Source of the DNA: Eubacteriales bacterium | GTDB lineage: Bacteria; Bacillota; Clostridia; Oscillospirales; Oscillospiraceae | NCBI GenBank assembly: GCA_030536515.1 | Contig: JAUNPV010000001.1 | Span: forward strand, 248,001-312,000 | DNA: 64,000 nt | Direction of reading: 5' to 3' | Part shown: piece by piece, positions 36,066 to 44,575 of the stretch | Layout: the number at the start of each line of letters is the position of its first letter | Numbering within the stretch: the stretch's first letter is position 1 | Made by a program: the position numbers and the translations under genes | The notes under the pieces: generated by a model | The model's database searches: none | What the model was told of the DNA's origin: nothing | The model's input: only the letters and a program-made list of their open reading frames with translations

Positions 36066-37184
36066 ATGAGCAGAATTGAACTGAAGCATATTGATAAATT
36101 CTATGGCAGCAACCATGTCCTGCGGGACATCAACCTGACCATTGAGGACGGCGATTTCATGACCCTGCTGGGCCCCTCCGGCTGCGGCAAGACCACCACG
36201 CTGCGTGTGGTCTCCGGCCTGGAAAAGCCCCAGAACGGCGTGATGACCATTGACGGCGAGGAAATGATTAACGCAGACCTTGCCTACTACGCCGAGCCCA
36301 GCAAGCGGGGACTGAACCTGGTGTTCCAGTCCTACGCCCTGTGGCCCCACATGACCGTCCGGGAGAACATCGCCTTCGGCCTGAAAATCCAGAAGCTGCC
36401 CAAGGACGAGGTGGAAAAGCGGGTGAAGGAGTCCCTGCGGATGATGCGCATTGAGGATTACATCGACCGCTACCCCAACGAGCTGTCCGGCGGCCAGCAG
36501 CAGCGTGTGGCCATTGCCCGGGCCGTTGCCTCCAACCCCAAGCTCCTGCTGCTGGACGAGCCTCTGAGCAACCTGGACGCCCGGCTGCGCATCGATATGC
36601 GCTCGGAGCTCCAGCGCATCCACAGAGAGCTGGGCACCACCATCATCTACGTCACCCACGACCAGGTGGAGGCGCTGACCATGTCCACCAAGATTGCCCT
36701 GTTCAAGGCAGGCGAGCTCAGCCAGGTGGCCTCTCCCATGGACCTGTACATGAACCCCATCGACCTGGAGGCCGCCGACTTCATCGGCAACCCCAGAATC
36801 AACTTCCTCAAGGGCACGGCCGAGCACGCAAACGGCAAGCTGAACGTGTCCTGCGAGCTGGGCGAGCTGTGCTTCGACCAGGCGGACATGACCGACGAGC
36901 CCATCCCCGACGGCCGCTTTGACTGCGTGGTGGCCATCCGGCCCGAGCAGGTCCAGATTTACGACGAGCCTGCGGCGGACCGCTTCCCGGTGAAGGTCTA
37001 CGCCAACCAGCCCGCCGGCTCCGAGACCCTGGTGTCCCTCCAGGCAGGCAGCAGCGATTTCCTCTCCAAGCAGATCGGCCTTGCCCACTATGAGATTAAC
37101 CAGGAGGTCTACGTCCACATTCCCCCGGAGAAAATCAACATCTACAACGCCCAGAGCACCCGCCTGATTAAGCGGGCAAGATAA
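36066..37184 (+). CDS. ABC importer ATP-binding protein
   Basis: 372-residue ATPase of the PotA/FbpC/AfuC group. Walker [11 protein letters not shown]-loop FQSYALWP, signature LSGGQQQR, Walker B LLLLDEP and the switch histidine in VTHDQVEA are intact. The C-terminal 130 residues are a TOBE-type regulatory domain. It energises the fused permease just upstream (32-base gap, AGAAAGGA site). Confidence 0.93.
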   Translation: MSRIELKHIDKFYGSNHVLRDINLTIEDGDFMTLLGPSGCGKTTTLRVVSGLEKPQNGVMTIDGEEMINADLAYYAEPSKRGLNLVFQSYALWPHMTVRENIAFGLKIQKLPKDEVEKRVKESLRMMRIEDYIDRYPNELSGGQQQRVAIARAVASNPKLLLLDEPLSNLDARLRIDMRSELQRIHRELGTTIIYVTHDQVEALTMSTKIALFKAGELSQVASPMDLYMNPIDLEAADFIGNPRINFLKGTAEHANGKLNVSCELGELCFDQADMTDEPIPDGRFDCVVAIRPEQVQIYDEPAADRFPVKVYANQPAGSETLVSLQAGSSDFLSKQIGLAHYEINQEVYVHIPPEKINIYNAQSTRLIKRAR

Positions 37185-37273
37185 TCCGTTTCCCCTCGCC
37201 GAGGGCTCGGCGATTTATGAAAAAAGCACCTGCAACACCCACCAATCCACACAATACGGAAGGAGAACGAAAA

Positions 37274-38587
37274 ATGAAAATCAAAAAGGCCCTGGCATTG
37301 CTGCTGGCTGCAATGCTGCTGATGTCCGTGATGACCGGCTGCGGCGCCAAGGAGGCACCGGCGGCCAAGGCAGACGACCCCGCTCCGGCTGCAACGGATG
37401 CTCCCGCAGAGGCCCCCATTTCCGCCGAGGACTCCGAGTTCTTCGGCCCCATCTACGACGAGTGGAGCGACATGACCGACGAGGAGCTCTATGAAAAGGC
37501 CAAGGAGGAAGTGGCCGACGGCAGCGAAATCAACATCTACGCTACCTCCTCCAAGATGCTCAAGGTGGAGGAGGACTTCGAGGAGGCCTACCCCGGTCTG
37601 AATCTGACCATCATGGACCTGGACCAGGACGAGGTTCTGGACAAGTGCAAGCTGGAGGCCCAGAGCGGCAACATCTTCGGCGACGTGCTCCAGGCCAAGG
37701 ATGTCAACGGCTCCGTGTTCTTTGAGTTCTACGAGGACGGCAACTGCACCGCCTTCTACCCCAAGGACATCTGCTCCAAGATTGACGAGGGCCTGCTGCG
37801 CTACGGCTACCCCCTGTACGCCTCCCAGAGCTTCTGGTACTACAACACCGAGGCCTTCCCCGACGGCCAGCCTGTGACCAGCTGGTGGCAGATCATCGAG
37901 AAGAACGAGGACGGCTCCCAGAAGTACCGCCTGTTCACCAAGAACATCGGCGATGAGACCGCCTACCTGTCCCTGTTCGCCAGCTTCATCGTCAACGCCG
38001 ACCAGATGGAAAAGGCCTACAAGGATATCTACGGCACCGACCTGGAGTACACCTACGACGCCAGCGGCTTCGACTTTGAGGTTCCCGAGAACAACGCCGG
38101 CGTGGAGTTCATGTGGCGCTTCAGCCAGATGAAGATGACCTTCATCGGCGACGGCGACGAGCTGGTGCTGGCTGTCCACAATTCCACCGCTGACGATCCC
38201 GCCCTGGCCCTGGCCTCCGGCGGCAAGATTGGCAACCGTGACGAGTCCGGCTACAACATCGCCTGGCTCACCAACCTGACCCCCTACACCGGCCTGGAGA
38301 ACTGCGAGTATATGTACGTGGTTCAGGGCTGCAAGCATCCCGCAGCGGCCCGCCTGTTCATCCGCTGGGTCACCGGCGGCGCTGACGGCGAGTCCGGCGG
38401 CCTGAAGCCCTTCAGCAAGGAAGGCAACTGGCCCGTCCGCAGCGACGTGGAGTGCGACTGGAACCCCGCCACCCTGGAGGAGTGCGGCGCTATCGAGTCC
38501 GACCTGGGCGCTATCTACGACATCTTCCTGGACACCCAGGACCTGTGGATTTACTGGCTGGACCAGAACCCCAATATGAAGGGATAA
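37274..38587 (+). CDS. ABC importer substrate-binding lipoprotein
   Basis: 437-residue extracellular binding protein of the type 2 iron/polyamine/hexose-phosphate fold. A lipoprotein signal ends with a lipobox around MTGCGAKE; a linker rich in Ala, Pro and Glu follows, then the mature domain from about residue 75 (EINIYATSS). ATG 37274 is preceded by GGAAGGAG. The third gene of the importer; stoichiometrically high expression is usual. The ligand is unknown; iron-type proteins often carry paired tyrosines, which I could not confirm. Confidence 0.9.
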   Translation: MKIKKALALLLAAMLLMSVMTGCGAKEAPAAKADDPAPAATDAPAEAPISAEDSEFFGPIYDEWSDMTDEELYEKAKEEVADGSEINIYATSSKMLKVEEDFEEAYPGLNLTIMDLDQDEVLDKCKLEAQSGNIFGDVLQAKDVNGSVFFEFYEDGNCTAFYPKDICSKIDEGLLRYGYPLYASQSFWYYNTEAFPDGQPVTSWWQIIEKNEDGSQKYRLFTKNIGDETAYLSLFASFIVNADQMEKAYKDIYGTDLEYTYDASGFDFEVPENNAGVEFMWRFSQMKMTFIGDGDELVLAVHNSTADDPALALASGGKIGNRDESGYNIAWLTNLTPYTGLENCEYMYVVQGCKHPAAARLFIRWVTGGADGESGGLKPFSKEGNWPVRSDVECDWNPATLEECGAIESDLGAIYDIFLDTQDLWIYWLDQNPNMKG

Positions 38588-38620
38588 TTTTCTGAGGCTC
38601 CCTAACCGCAAATGCGAAAA

Positions 38621-38647
38621 CCCCATGCGGCGGAACGCCGCATGGGG
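38621..38647 (+). terminator. Hairpin after binding-protein gene
   Basis: Perfect 12-base-pair stem (38621-38632 with 38636-38647), three-base loop, followed only by CTTCTT. Probably a partial terminator or 3'-end stabiliser that lowers expression of the next genes relative to the binding protein. Confidence 0.65.
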
Positions 38648-38668
38648 CTTCTTAAACAGGAGGACACC

Positions 38669-39238
38669 ATGAATCAGTGGGACATTCAGGATGCCGACCG
38701 GGAGCTGCGGTCGGCCCAGCGCAAAAAGAAATGGAAGGAACGGGAGACAAAGTTCTGGAAGGCGTTCCTGTTTACCGAGGACGGCAAGCCCAAAAGCGGC
38801 TTCGTCCTGTATACCTTCTGCCTGAGCTTTGTATTTTTGGCATTTTACCTTCTGGCCTTCCTGTTCCTGGTGGACGGGCTTCAGCCCTATGTCCGGGAGC
38901 TTCCGGTGCTGGCCGGGAATCTGGTGACATCCCTGGCCTGCTCCCTGGTGGGGGTGGCCCTGAGCTGGGTGGTGCACCTGCTGATGAAGGACAAGCGGCT
39001 GATGCTGGGCGGCCATATCTGGCTGTGCATCTACGCCGCCGCCTGCATGATTTACATGATGCTCCTGCTCAGACAGAAAGAGGCCATCCAGGCGTTTCTG
39101 GTGTTTTACGCCTGGTTCGTCCTGGTCCCCGTGTCGCTGGGCACGGTGTGCGCTGCGCTGCTGTACCGGAAGGACTACACTCCCAAGGTCCGGCCTGCCC
39201 AGGAGCAGCCCTGGCAGAAATATGTAAACCGCAGATAA
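38669..39238 (+). CDS. Small membrane protein of unknown function
   Basis: 189-residue protein not assigned to a family. A charged N-terminus (about 45 residues, rich in Lys/Arg/Glu) is followed by four hydrophobic segments (around VLYTFCLSFVFLAFYLLAF, LVTSLACSLVGVALSWVV, IWLCIYAAACMIYMMLLL, FYAWFVLVPVSLGTVCAAL) and a short basic tail. AGGAGG precedes the ATG. It lies between the importer and the first HAD gene and is probably co-transcribed with both. Confidence 0.75.
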   Translation: MNQWDIQDADRELRSAQRKKKWKERETKFWKAFLFTEDGKPKSGFVLYTFCLSFVFLAFYLLAFLFLVDGLQPYVRELPVLAGNLVTSLACSLVGVALSWVVHLLMKDKRLMLGGHIWLCIYAAACMIYMMLLLRQKEAIQAFLVFYAWFVLVPVSLGTVCAALLYRKDYTPKVRPAQEQPWQKYVNRR

Positions 39239-39298
39239 CAGTAAAATTCCAGCCGCCGCACCCGGCGCATCCCGGAGGCGGCGGAGGCAGGAGGCAAT

Positions 39299-40060
39299 AT
39301 GATAACCTCGGTTATGTTTGACATGGGCGGAACCCTGGAGGATATCTACGTGGACGACCGTTCCCGGCTGGAAGCGGTGGAGCGTCTGATGGAGATTCTC
39401 AAGGGGAACCACCTGGACCCCGGCGTGGACATCCCGGAGCTGAGCCGCCGGGTGGACGCCGGGTGGGAGCGCTACGGCGCCTACCGGGACAGCACGGACG
39501 TGGAGCTGAAGCCGGCGGAAATCTGGTGCGGCTATGTCCTTTCGGACTTCGGCTTCCCCAGGCAGACCCTGGCCCCGCTGTGCGAGGAAATCGCCCATAT
39601 GTGGGAGGTCACCCACTACCACCGGGCCCTGCGGCCCAGAGTCCGCCAGATGCTGGAGGGGCTCCAGGCCATGGGCCTGAAGCTGGGCATCATCAGCAAC
39701 ACGGCGGCCATGTATCAGGTGTTCGACATTTTGCAGGAGTACGGCATCCGGGACTTTTTCCGGGATGTGACATTGTCCTCGGTGACCGGCCTGCGAAAGC
39801 CCTGCACCGATATTTTCACCGTGTCCCTCAAGCAGCTCCAGGCGCTGCCCGGAGAGTGCATCTACGTGGGCGACACGGTGTCCCGGGACATCATCGGCGC
39901 CAAGCGGGCCGGGTTTGCGGCGGCAGTTCAAATCTGCTCCAAGCTGACCCGGGAGAAGGACTCCGGTGTCCGGCGGGAATTTGAGCCGGACTACATTGTG
40001 GAGGACATTTACGATGTCTACCCCCTGGTCCAAAGCCTGGTCCAGACCCCGAACGTTTGA
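39299..40060 (+). CDS. HAD-superfamily phosphatase-like protein 1
   Basis: 253-residue HAD protein with a C1 cap. Motif I is FDMGGTLED: the nucleophile aspartate is present but the second Asp of DxD is Gly. Motif II IISNT, motif III lysine GLRKPCTDIF and motif IV YVGDTVSRDIIGAKRAG are normal. Enzymes with a DxG motif (for example YihX) can still be phosphatases. AGGAGG upstream. It closes the importer operon and is paralogous to the four HAD genes after LacI. Confidence 0.85.
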   Translation: MITSVMFDMGGTLEDIYVDDRSRLEAVERLMEILKGNHLDPGVDIPELSRRVDAGWERYGAYRDSTDVELKPAEIWCGYVLSDFGFPRQTLAPLCEEIAHMWEVTHYHRALRPRVRQMLEGLQAMGLKLGIISNTAAMYQVFDILQEYGIRDFFRDVTLSSVTGLRKPCTDIFTVSLKQLQALPGECIYVGDTVSRDIIGAKRAGFAAAVQICSKLTREKDSGVRREFEPDYIVEDIYDVYPLVQSLVQTPNV

Positions 40061-40065
40061 AAAAA

Positions 40066-40110
40066 ATTCCCCCCGGCGCAGCCAGCAGATGGCCGTGCGC
40101 CGGGGGGAAT
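40066..40110. terminator. Bidirectional terminator between HAD1 and LacI genes
   Basis: 15-base-pair stem (40066-40080 with 40096-40110) with a small inner hairpin in the loop, A run on the left side and AT-rich sequence on the right, between convergent genes. Confidence 0.85.
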
Positions 40111-40114
40111 CATA

Positions 40115-41125
40115 TTATTTGCGGTAGGGGGCGCAGGAGCTGCGCTCAATCAGCGACGGGGTGAGGATGCGGTGGGTGTAGCCTGCCAGCTCGCACTGGA
40201 TTTTGTCCAGCAGGCTGTCCACCGCCACCGAGGCCAGCATTTTCTTCGGCTGCTCGATGGTGGACAGGTTGATGCGGGGCAGGCCGCTGTCGCGGATGTT
40301 GTCGAAGCCCAGCAGGGAGATATCCGCCGGAATTTTGATATCCAGCTCCTCTGCGGCCTGCATAATGCCCAGGGCGTTGGTGTCCGTGGCGGCAAAGATG
40401 GCGGAGAAGTGCCGCTCCTGGGCGAACACCTGCCTGGCCAGCTGGTAGCCGTACTTGATGGAGGTAAAGGAGAAGGTGTTGTTGCAGTATTGGGGGGTGA
40501 GGCCCAGGTCGTGGCAGGCGGCGGTGTAGCCGTCGGCCCGGAGCTGGTGGGTGGTGCTGCCCCGGCGGCGGCCGAAGTAGAGGATATCCCGGTGGCCCAG
40601 CTGGTAGAGGTACTCCACCCCGATGTAGGTCCCCCGGAAATTGTCCACGGACACGTAGCTCTCCGGCACCTCCCGGAGATTTTCGCCGATGAACACCGTG
40701 GGAATCCGGCTGAGATAGGGCTGGAGGCTGGAATAGCTCTCCGGCCCCGAGGGGCACAGGATGACCCCGTCCACCTGGCGGCTGATCATCAGCTCAAACA
40801 GCTCCCGCTCCTGCTCCAGGTCCCGGGAGGAGTTGCACAGGATGATGTTGTACCCCCTGGCCCGGGCCTGGCGGTCCACATGGTAGGCAAGCTCAGACAT
40901 AAAGGGGTTGTTGACGCCGGTGAGAATCAGGCCCAGCAGCTTGGTGCTTTTCATCACCATGGCCCGGGCCACGGAGTTGGCGGTGTAGTTCATTTCCTTG
41001 CACAGCTGAAGGATTTTTGTCCGGGTGTCCTCGCTGATTTCAGGGCTCCCGGACAGTGCCCGGGAAACGGTGGAGTAGGAGACTCCGGCAACTTTCGCTA
41101 TGTCTTTGATGGTAACGTTTTTCAA
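40115..41125 (-). CDS. LacI-family transcriptional repressor
   Basis: 336-residue LacI/GalR regulator. The DNA-binding N-terminus KNVTIKDIAKVAGVSYSTVSRALSGSPEIS and the hinge ARAMVMKSTKLLGLI precede a sugar-binding periplasmic-like domain (GVILCPSGPES, FAATDTNALGIMQAAEEL, SLLGFDN). I chose a TTG start at 41125 because AAGGGAG is seven bases before it and the helix-turn-helix begins there; a GTG three codons earlier is possible. Divergent from the HAD gene cluster. Its ligand is probably the sugar or polyol (phosphate) handled by the neighbours. Confidence 0.88.
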   Translation of the reverse strand: MKNVTIKDIAKVAGVSYSTVSRALSGSPEISEDTRTKILQLCKEMNYTANSVARAMVMKSTKLLGLILTGVNNPFMSELAYHVDRQARARGYNIILCNSSRDLEQERELFELMISRQVDGVILCPSGPESYSSLQPYLSRIPTVFIGENLREVPESYVSVDNFRGTYIGVEYLYQLGHRDILYFGRRRGSTTHQLRADGYTAACHDLGLTPQYCNNTFSFTSIKYGYQLARQVFAQERHFSAIFAATDTNALGIMQAAEELDIKIPADISLLGFDNIRDSGLPRINLSTIEQPKKMLASVAVDSLLDKIQCELAGYTHRILTPSLIERSSCAPYRK

Positions 41126-41170
41126 ACGGCGCACTCCCTTCTGAAAAGTTCCGGTAATTCTTGCGCTATT

Positions 41171-41199
41171 ATTGTAAATCATCCTTTCCGAAAATGCAA
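41171..41199 (-). promoter_or_regulatory. Sigma-A promoter of the LacI-type gene
   Basis: Minus strand -35 TTGCAT (41199-41194), 17-base spacer, -10 TACAAT (41176-41171). Confidence 0.75.
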
Positions 41200-41417
41200 G
41201 TGATTTTTGTGAAAAAAGCCAAAAATTATCTGCCCTTTTTGGATGCCATGGGTCTATTTTGATGGAAACCCAGAGGCGGCGGAAAGGAATGACAAAGTTC
41301 CCGGGAATTCCTCCGTTGAAAACGCCAAATTATTCCGGGAAGAACGACAAATGTTGCGAAAATGTGCAACAAACTGCGAAAAATAAAGAATAGTCCCGGA
41401 TTTTACAAATAAAAAAT

Positions 41418-41475
41418 TTGACAATCATCGAAAACAGCGTTACAATAGGCACGTAAAGACCAATGGAAACGTTTG
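41418..41475 (+). promoter_or_regulatory. Promoter of the HAD/mutase operon with operator E
   Basis: -35 TTGACA (41418-41423), 17-base spacer, -10 TACAAT (41441-41446). ATGGAAACGTTTGAA (41463-41477) lies about 10 bases after the expected start point, a good LacI-type or cre-like site with the AAACGTTT core. The rest of the 385-base gap from the LacI start shows only a short TGTTGC...GCAACA hairpin near 41352. Confidence 0.75.
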
Positions 41476-41510
41476 AACTGTATGTGCGTTGACGGAAAGG
41501 AGTTCTCACC

Positions 41511-42269
41511 ATGATAAAAGCCGTTCTGTTTGATCTTGGCGGGACGCTGCACACCTCCAGCTCCCCGGAAGGCAGAAGCCTCTGGTTCGCCCGCCGCCTG
41601 CTGGACCGGCTGGAGGATTACGGCATCAGCCTGAACGTGCAGCCCCAGGAGCTGGACCGGCAGCTCCGGGAAAACAGCGAGCAGTACAAGCACTGGTCGG
41701 AGGAGAGCCTGCGGGAGCTTCCGGCAGAGCAGATTTGGAGCGAGTATTTCCTCCGGGGCCAGGGCCTGAGCCGGCAGCAGCTGGCTCCCATCGCCGAGGA
41801 GCTCAGCTTCCTGTACGACTACGAGCGGCCCCGGGTCATGCGCCGGCCCCACCTGACCGAGACCTTTGAAGCCCTGGCCGCCATGGGCATGAAAACCGGC
41901 ATCATCAGCAACATCATCTCCCGGTCGGTGGTGCCCCACTTCCTGGCGGAGTACGGCCTGTCCGGGTATATGTCCTGCCAGATTCTCTCCTGCGAGGCTG
42001 GCATCCGCAAGCCCTCGGCGGACATTTTCCGCCTGGCGGAGCAGGCCCTGGGCCTTCCCCCGGAGGAGCTGGCCTACGTAGGCGACACCATCTCCCGGGA
42101 TGTCCGGGGGGTTCGCAACGCCGGCTGGCGGCTGATGATTCAGATTCAAAACCCCGGCATCGCCCACCGGGACGCCGCCTTCGTGGGCAAGGGCTACGAG
42201 CCCGACTACCGAATCGGCGACCTGCTGGAAATTCCGGCAATTATTGAGAAAGAAAACCGATTGGCCTGA
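41511..42269 (+). CDS. HAD-superfamily phosphatase-like protein 2
   Basis: 252-residue HAD protein, first gene of the cluster. Motif I LFDLGGTLHT (second Asp replaced by Gly), motif II IISNI, motif III GIRKPSADIF, motif IV YVGDTISRDVRGVRNAG. A C1 cap of about 80 residues lies between motifs I and II. GGAAAGGAG upstream. Substrate unknown; phosphorylated sugar or polyol is likely for this family. Confidence 0.85.
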   Translation: MIKAVLFDLGGTLHTSSSPEGRSLWFARRLLDRLEDYGISLNVQPQELDRQLRENSEQYKHWSEESLRELPAEQIWSEYFLRGQGLSRQQLAPIAEELSFLYDYERPRVMRRPHLTETFEALAAMGMKTGIISNIISRSVVPHFLAEYGLSGYMSCQILSCEAGIRKPSADIFRLAEQALGLPPEELAYVGDTISRDVRGVRNAGWRLMIQIQNPGIAHRDAAFVGKGYEPDYRIGDLLEIPAIIEKENRLA

Positions 42270-42340
42270 TTCCGCATTTCAGTTCCGAAAGCTGCTCCTG
42301 CGGAGGAAGGCCTGTGACCCATCAAAAAGGAGGAAAAACC

Positions 42341-43072
42341 GTGAATCGATGCATTGATACCGTATTCTTTGACGTTGGCGCCACCCTGCGCTACGTGGTG
42401 GAGGACCCGGAGTTCGCCGCCGCCGCCGAGCGGGAGCTGATGGAGCTGGTAGGCGCCAAGGAGTCCCACGACGCATTCTTTGCCAAGCTGAACGCCAACT
42501 GGAAGGCCTACCGGAAGATGGCCAAGGAGGTGCTGCTGGACGTGTCGGAGATGGAGCTGTGGCTGCAATACCTGCTGCCGGACTACCCCGCCGACCGCAT
42601 CGCCCCCAACGCCCCCCGGCTGACCCGGCTGTGGCGGGACCACGACGGCCGTCGGGTGGCCCACGACGACGTGGTGCCGGTGCTCCATGAGCTCAAGCGC
42701 AGAGGCTACAAGCTGGGCATCATTGCCAACACCATCACCGAGACCGAGATTCCCGACTGGATGTGCCAGGCCAAGGTGGCCGACTGCTTCCAGACGGTGA
42801 TTCTCTCGTCCAAGGTCCGCCTGCGCAAGCCGGACCCGGCCATTTACCTGCTGGCCGCCCGCTGCATCGGCTCCGCCCCGGAGGCCTGCGCCTACGTCGG
42901 CGACAACCCCGTCCGGGATGTGGAGGGGGCCTTGGATGCAGGCTATGGCACCATGGTCCTGTTCGAGGATGCCGGCACCGCCGACCGGGAGGGCAAGCTG
43001 CCCACGGTCCAGCCGGACTACCGCATCCACGCCATTTCCGAGCTGCTGGACCTGTTCCCCCCCAGAAGGTGA
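42341..43072 (+). CDS. HAD-superfamily phosphatase-like protein 3
   Basis: 243-residue paralogue. Motif I FFDVGATLRY (second Asp is Gly), motif II IIANT, motif III RLRKPDPAIY, motif IV YVGDNPVRDVEGALDAG. The start is GTG 42341 after AAAAAGGAGG; the in-frame GTG at 42314 has no site. The cap domain differs clearly from that of the other copies, which suggests a different substrate or position specificity. Confidence 0.85.
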   Translation: MNRCIDTVFFDVGATLRYVVEDPEFAAAAERELMELVGAKESHDAFFAKLNANWKAYRKMAKEVLLDVSEMELWLQYLLPDYPADRIAPNAPRLTRLWRDHDGRRVAHDDVVPVLHELKRRGYKLGIIANTITETEIPDWMCQAKVADCFQTVILSSKVRLRKPDPAIYLLAARCIGSAPEACAYVGDNPVRDVEGALDAGYGTMVLFEDAGTADREGKLPTVQPDYRIHAISELLDLFPPRR

Positions 43073-43081
43073 GGGGCGGCC

Positions 43082-43804
43082 ATGCAGAAAATCAAAGGTG
43101 TCTTTTTCGACCTGGGCGGCACCCTTCGCATCTGCGAGGCGGTGCCGGAGCACCAGCAGCAGGCCATGGCCCGCATGGCCCAGCTTGCCGGGCAGACGGA
43201 TGTGGCCGGGTTTATGGACACGGTGGAAAGCCGCTATGAGGGCTACCGCCAGTGGGCCCTCACTGAAAACCGGGAGGCCGGGGACTTTGACCTGTGGGCC
43301 AAGTGGCTGCTGCCGGAGTACCCCCGGGAGCAGATTGCGGGCTTCTGCCATGAGATGACCTATCAGTACCGCCAGGCCAAGGGCCTGCGGCACCTGGTCC
43401 CGGGAGGCCGGGAGGTTTTGCAGACGCTGCACCGCCGGGGCTACCGGCTGGGCATCATCAGCAACCTCATCGGCGAGCGGGAGATTTACGACTGGCTGAA
43501 AGCCGACGGCTTAGAGCCCCTGTTTGACTCGGTGGTGCTCTCGTCGGTGTGCCACATCCGTAAGCCGGACCCGGAGATGTACCGCATGGGCTGCCGGGAG
43601 CTGGGCCTTGGGCCGGAGGAATGCGCCTCCGTGGCGGACAATCTGGACCGGGATATCACCGGTGCCAAGGCCGCCGGCATCGGGGCCAACGTCCTGTTCA
43701 TCAGCCCTAAAAAGCTGGCGAAAAAGACCATCACCGACGCCAACCGGCCGGACTACATCGTCCACCGGTTTCCGGACATTCTGGACCTGCCGCTGTTTGG
43801 CTGA
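43082..43804 (+). CDS. HAD-superfamily phosphatase-like protein 4
   Basis: 240-residue paralogue. Motif I FFDLGGTLRI, motif II IISNL, motif III HIRKPDPEMY, motif IV SVADNLDRDITGAKAAG (Gly of YVGD replaced by Ala). The W..WLLPEYP segment in the cap is shared with HAD3 and HAD5. It starts nine bases after HAD3, so it is part of the same transcript. Confidence 0.85.
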   Translation: MQKIKGVFFDLGGTLRICEAVPEHQQQAMARMAQLAGQTDVAGFMDTVESRYEGYRQWALTENREAGDFDLWAKWLLPEYPREQIAGFCHEMTYQYRQAKGLRHLVPGGREVLQTLHRRGYRLGIISNLIGEREIYDWLKADGLEPLFDSVVLSSVCHIRKPDPEMYRMGCRELGLGPEECASVADNLDRDITGAKAAGIGANVLFISPKKLAKKTITDANRPDYIVHRFPDILDLPLFG

Positions 43805-43822
43805 ATCTTGAAGGGAGCATCC

Positions 43823-44575
43823 ATGAACCAGAATATCAATACGATTTTTGTGGATTTGGGGGACACCCTCCGTGTCATCCGGCCGGATGAGGCCTATATG
43901 AACGAGGCCAAGACCGTCATTGCCCGGTGCCTGGGGGTCACCTCCGACCCGGTGGCCTTTTACCAGAGCGTCATCGAGCCCCGGTACGACCAGTACCGCC
44001 GCTGGGCACTGACCTACTACTGTGAAGCGCCGGAGAAGGTGCTGTGGACCCGGTGGCTGGCCTACGACTTCCCCCGGGACCGGGTGGAGGCCGCCGCCGC
44101 CGAGATGACCGCCGCCTACCGCCGGACCAAGGGCGAGCGGGTGGTCACCGAGGGCGGCGCGGAGACCATCCGGGAGCTGTACCGCCGGGGCTACACCCTG
44201 GCCATTGTCAGCGACCTGGTGGGCACCCGGGAGGTGGACGAATGGCTGGACCGGGACGGCCTGCGGCCCTATTTCAAGTCCGTCCAGCAGTCCTCGGTGT
44301 GCCTCATCCGCAAGCCCCACCCCGCCATTTACTACTATGCGCTGGCCCAGTGCGGCGCAGACCCGGCCAGGACCTGCTATGTGGGCGACAATCTGAACCG
44401 GGACATCGTGGGGGCCAAGGCCGCCGGTCTGGGCATGACCGTGGCCGTGCGCTACCCCGGCAAGAAAATTCAGACCGTGACGGAGGAAAACCGTCCCGAT
44501 CATTTTATTTCGCGTTTCTCTCAGCTGCTGGAGCTGTTCCCGCCGCTGGGAAAGGAGGATAACCAGAATGGATAA
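43823..44575 (+). CDS. HAD-superfamily phosphatase-like protein 5
   Basis: 250-residue paralogue. Motif I FVDLGDTLRV again has Gly at the second acid position, with an Asp one residue later. Motif II IVSDL, motif III LIRKPHPAIY, motif IV YVGDNLNRDIVGAKAAG. ATG 43823 follows AAGGGAGC; the in-frame TTG at 43808 overlaps that site. The stop overlaps the next gene by eight bases, so it is coupled to the permuted mutase. Confidence 0.85.
   Translation: MNQNINTIFVDLGDTLRVIRPDEAYMNEAKTVIARCLGVTSDPVAFYQSVIEPRYDQYRRWALTYYCEAPEKVLWTRWLAYDFPRDRVEAAAAEMTAAYRRTKGERVVTEGGAETIRELYRRGYTLAIVSDLVGTREVDEWLDRDGLRPYFKSVQQSSVCLIRKPHPAIYYYALAQCGADPARTCYVGDNLNRDIVGAKAAGLGMTVAVRYPGKKIQTVTEENRPDHFISRFSQLLELFPPLGKEDNQNG

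Noticed and set aside
34216-38587. Importer 1 as a plain iron(III) transporter
   Set aside because: The fold allows it, but the operon ends in a sugar-type phosphatase and shares operator-like sites with inositol genes. I left the substrate open and did not name it fbp.
37142-40033. 963-codon minus-strand open frame opposite the importer genes
   Set aside because: Shadow of three real plus-strand genes; it crosses their intergenic gaps and terminator hairpin and matches no family.
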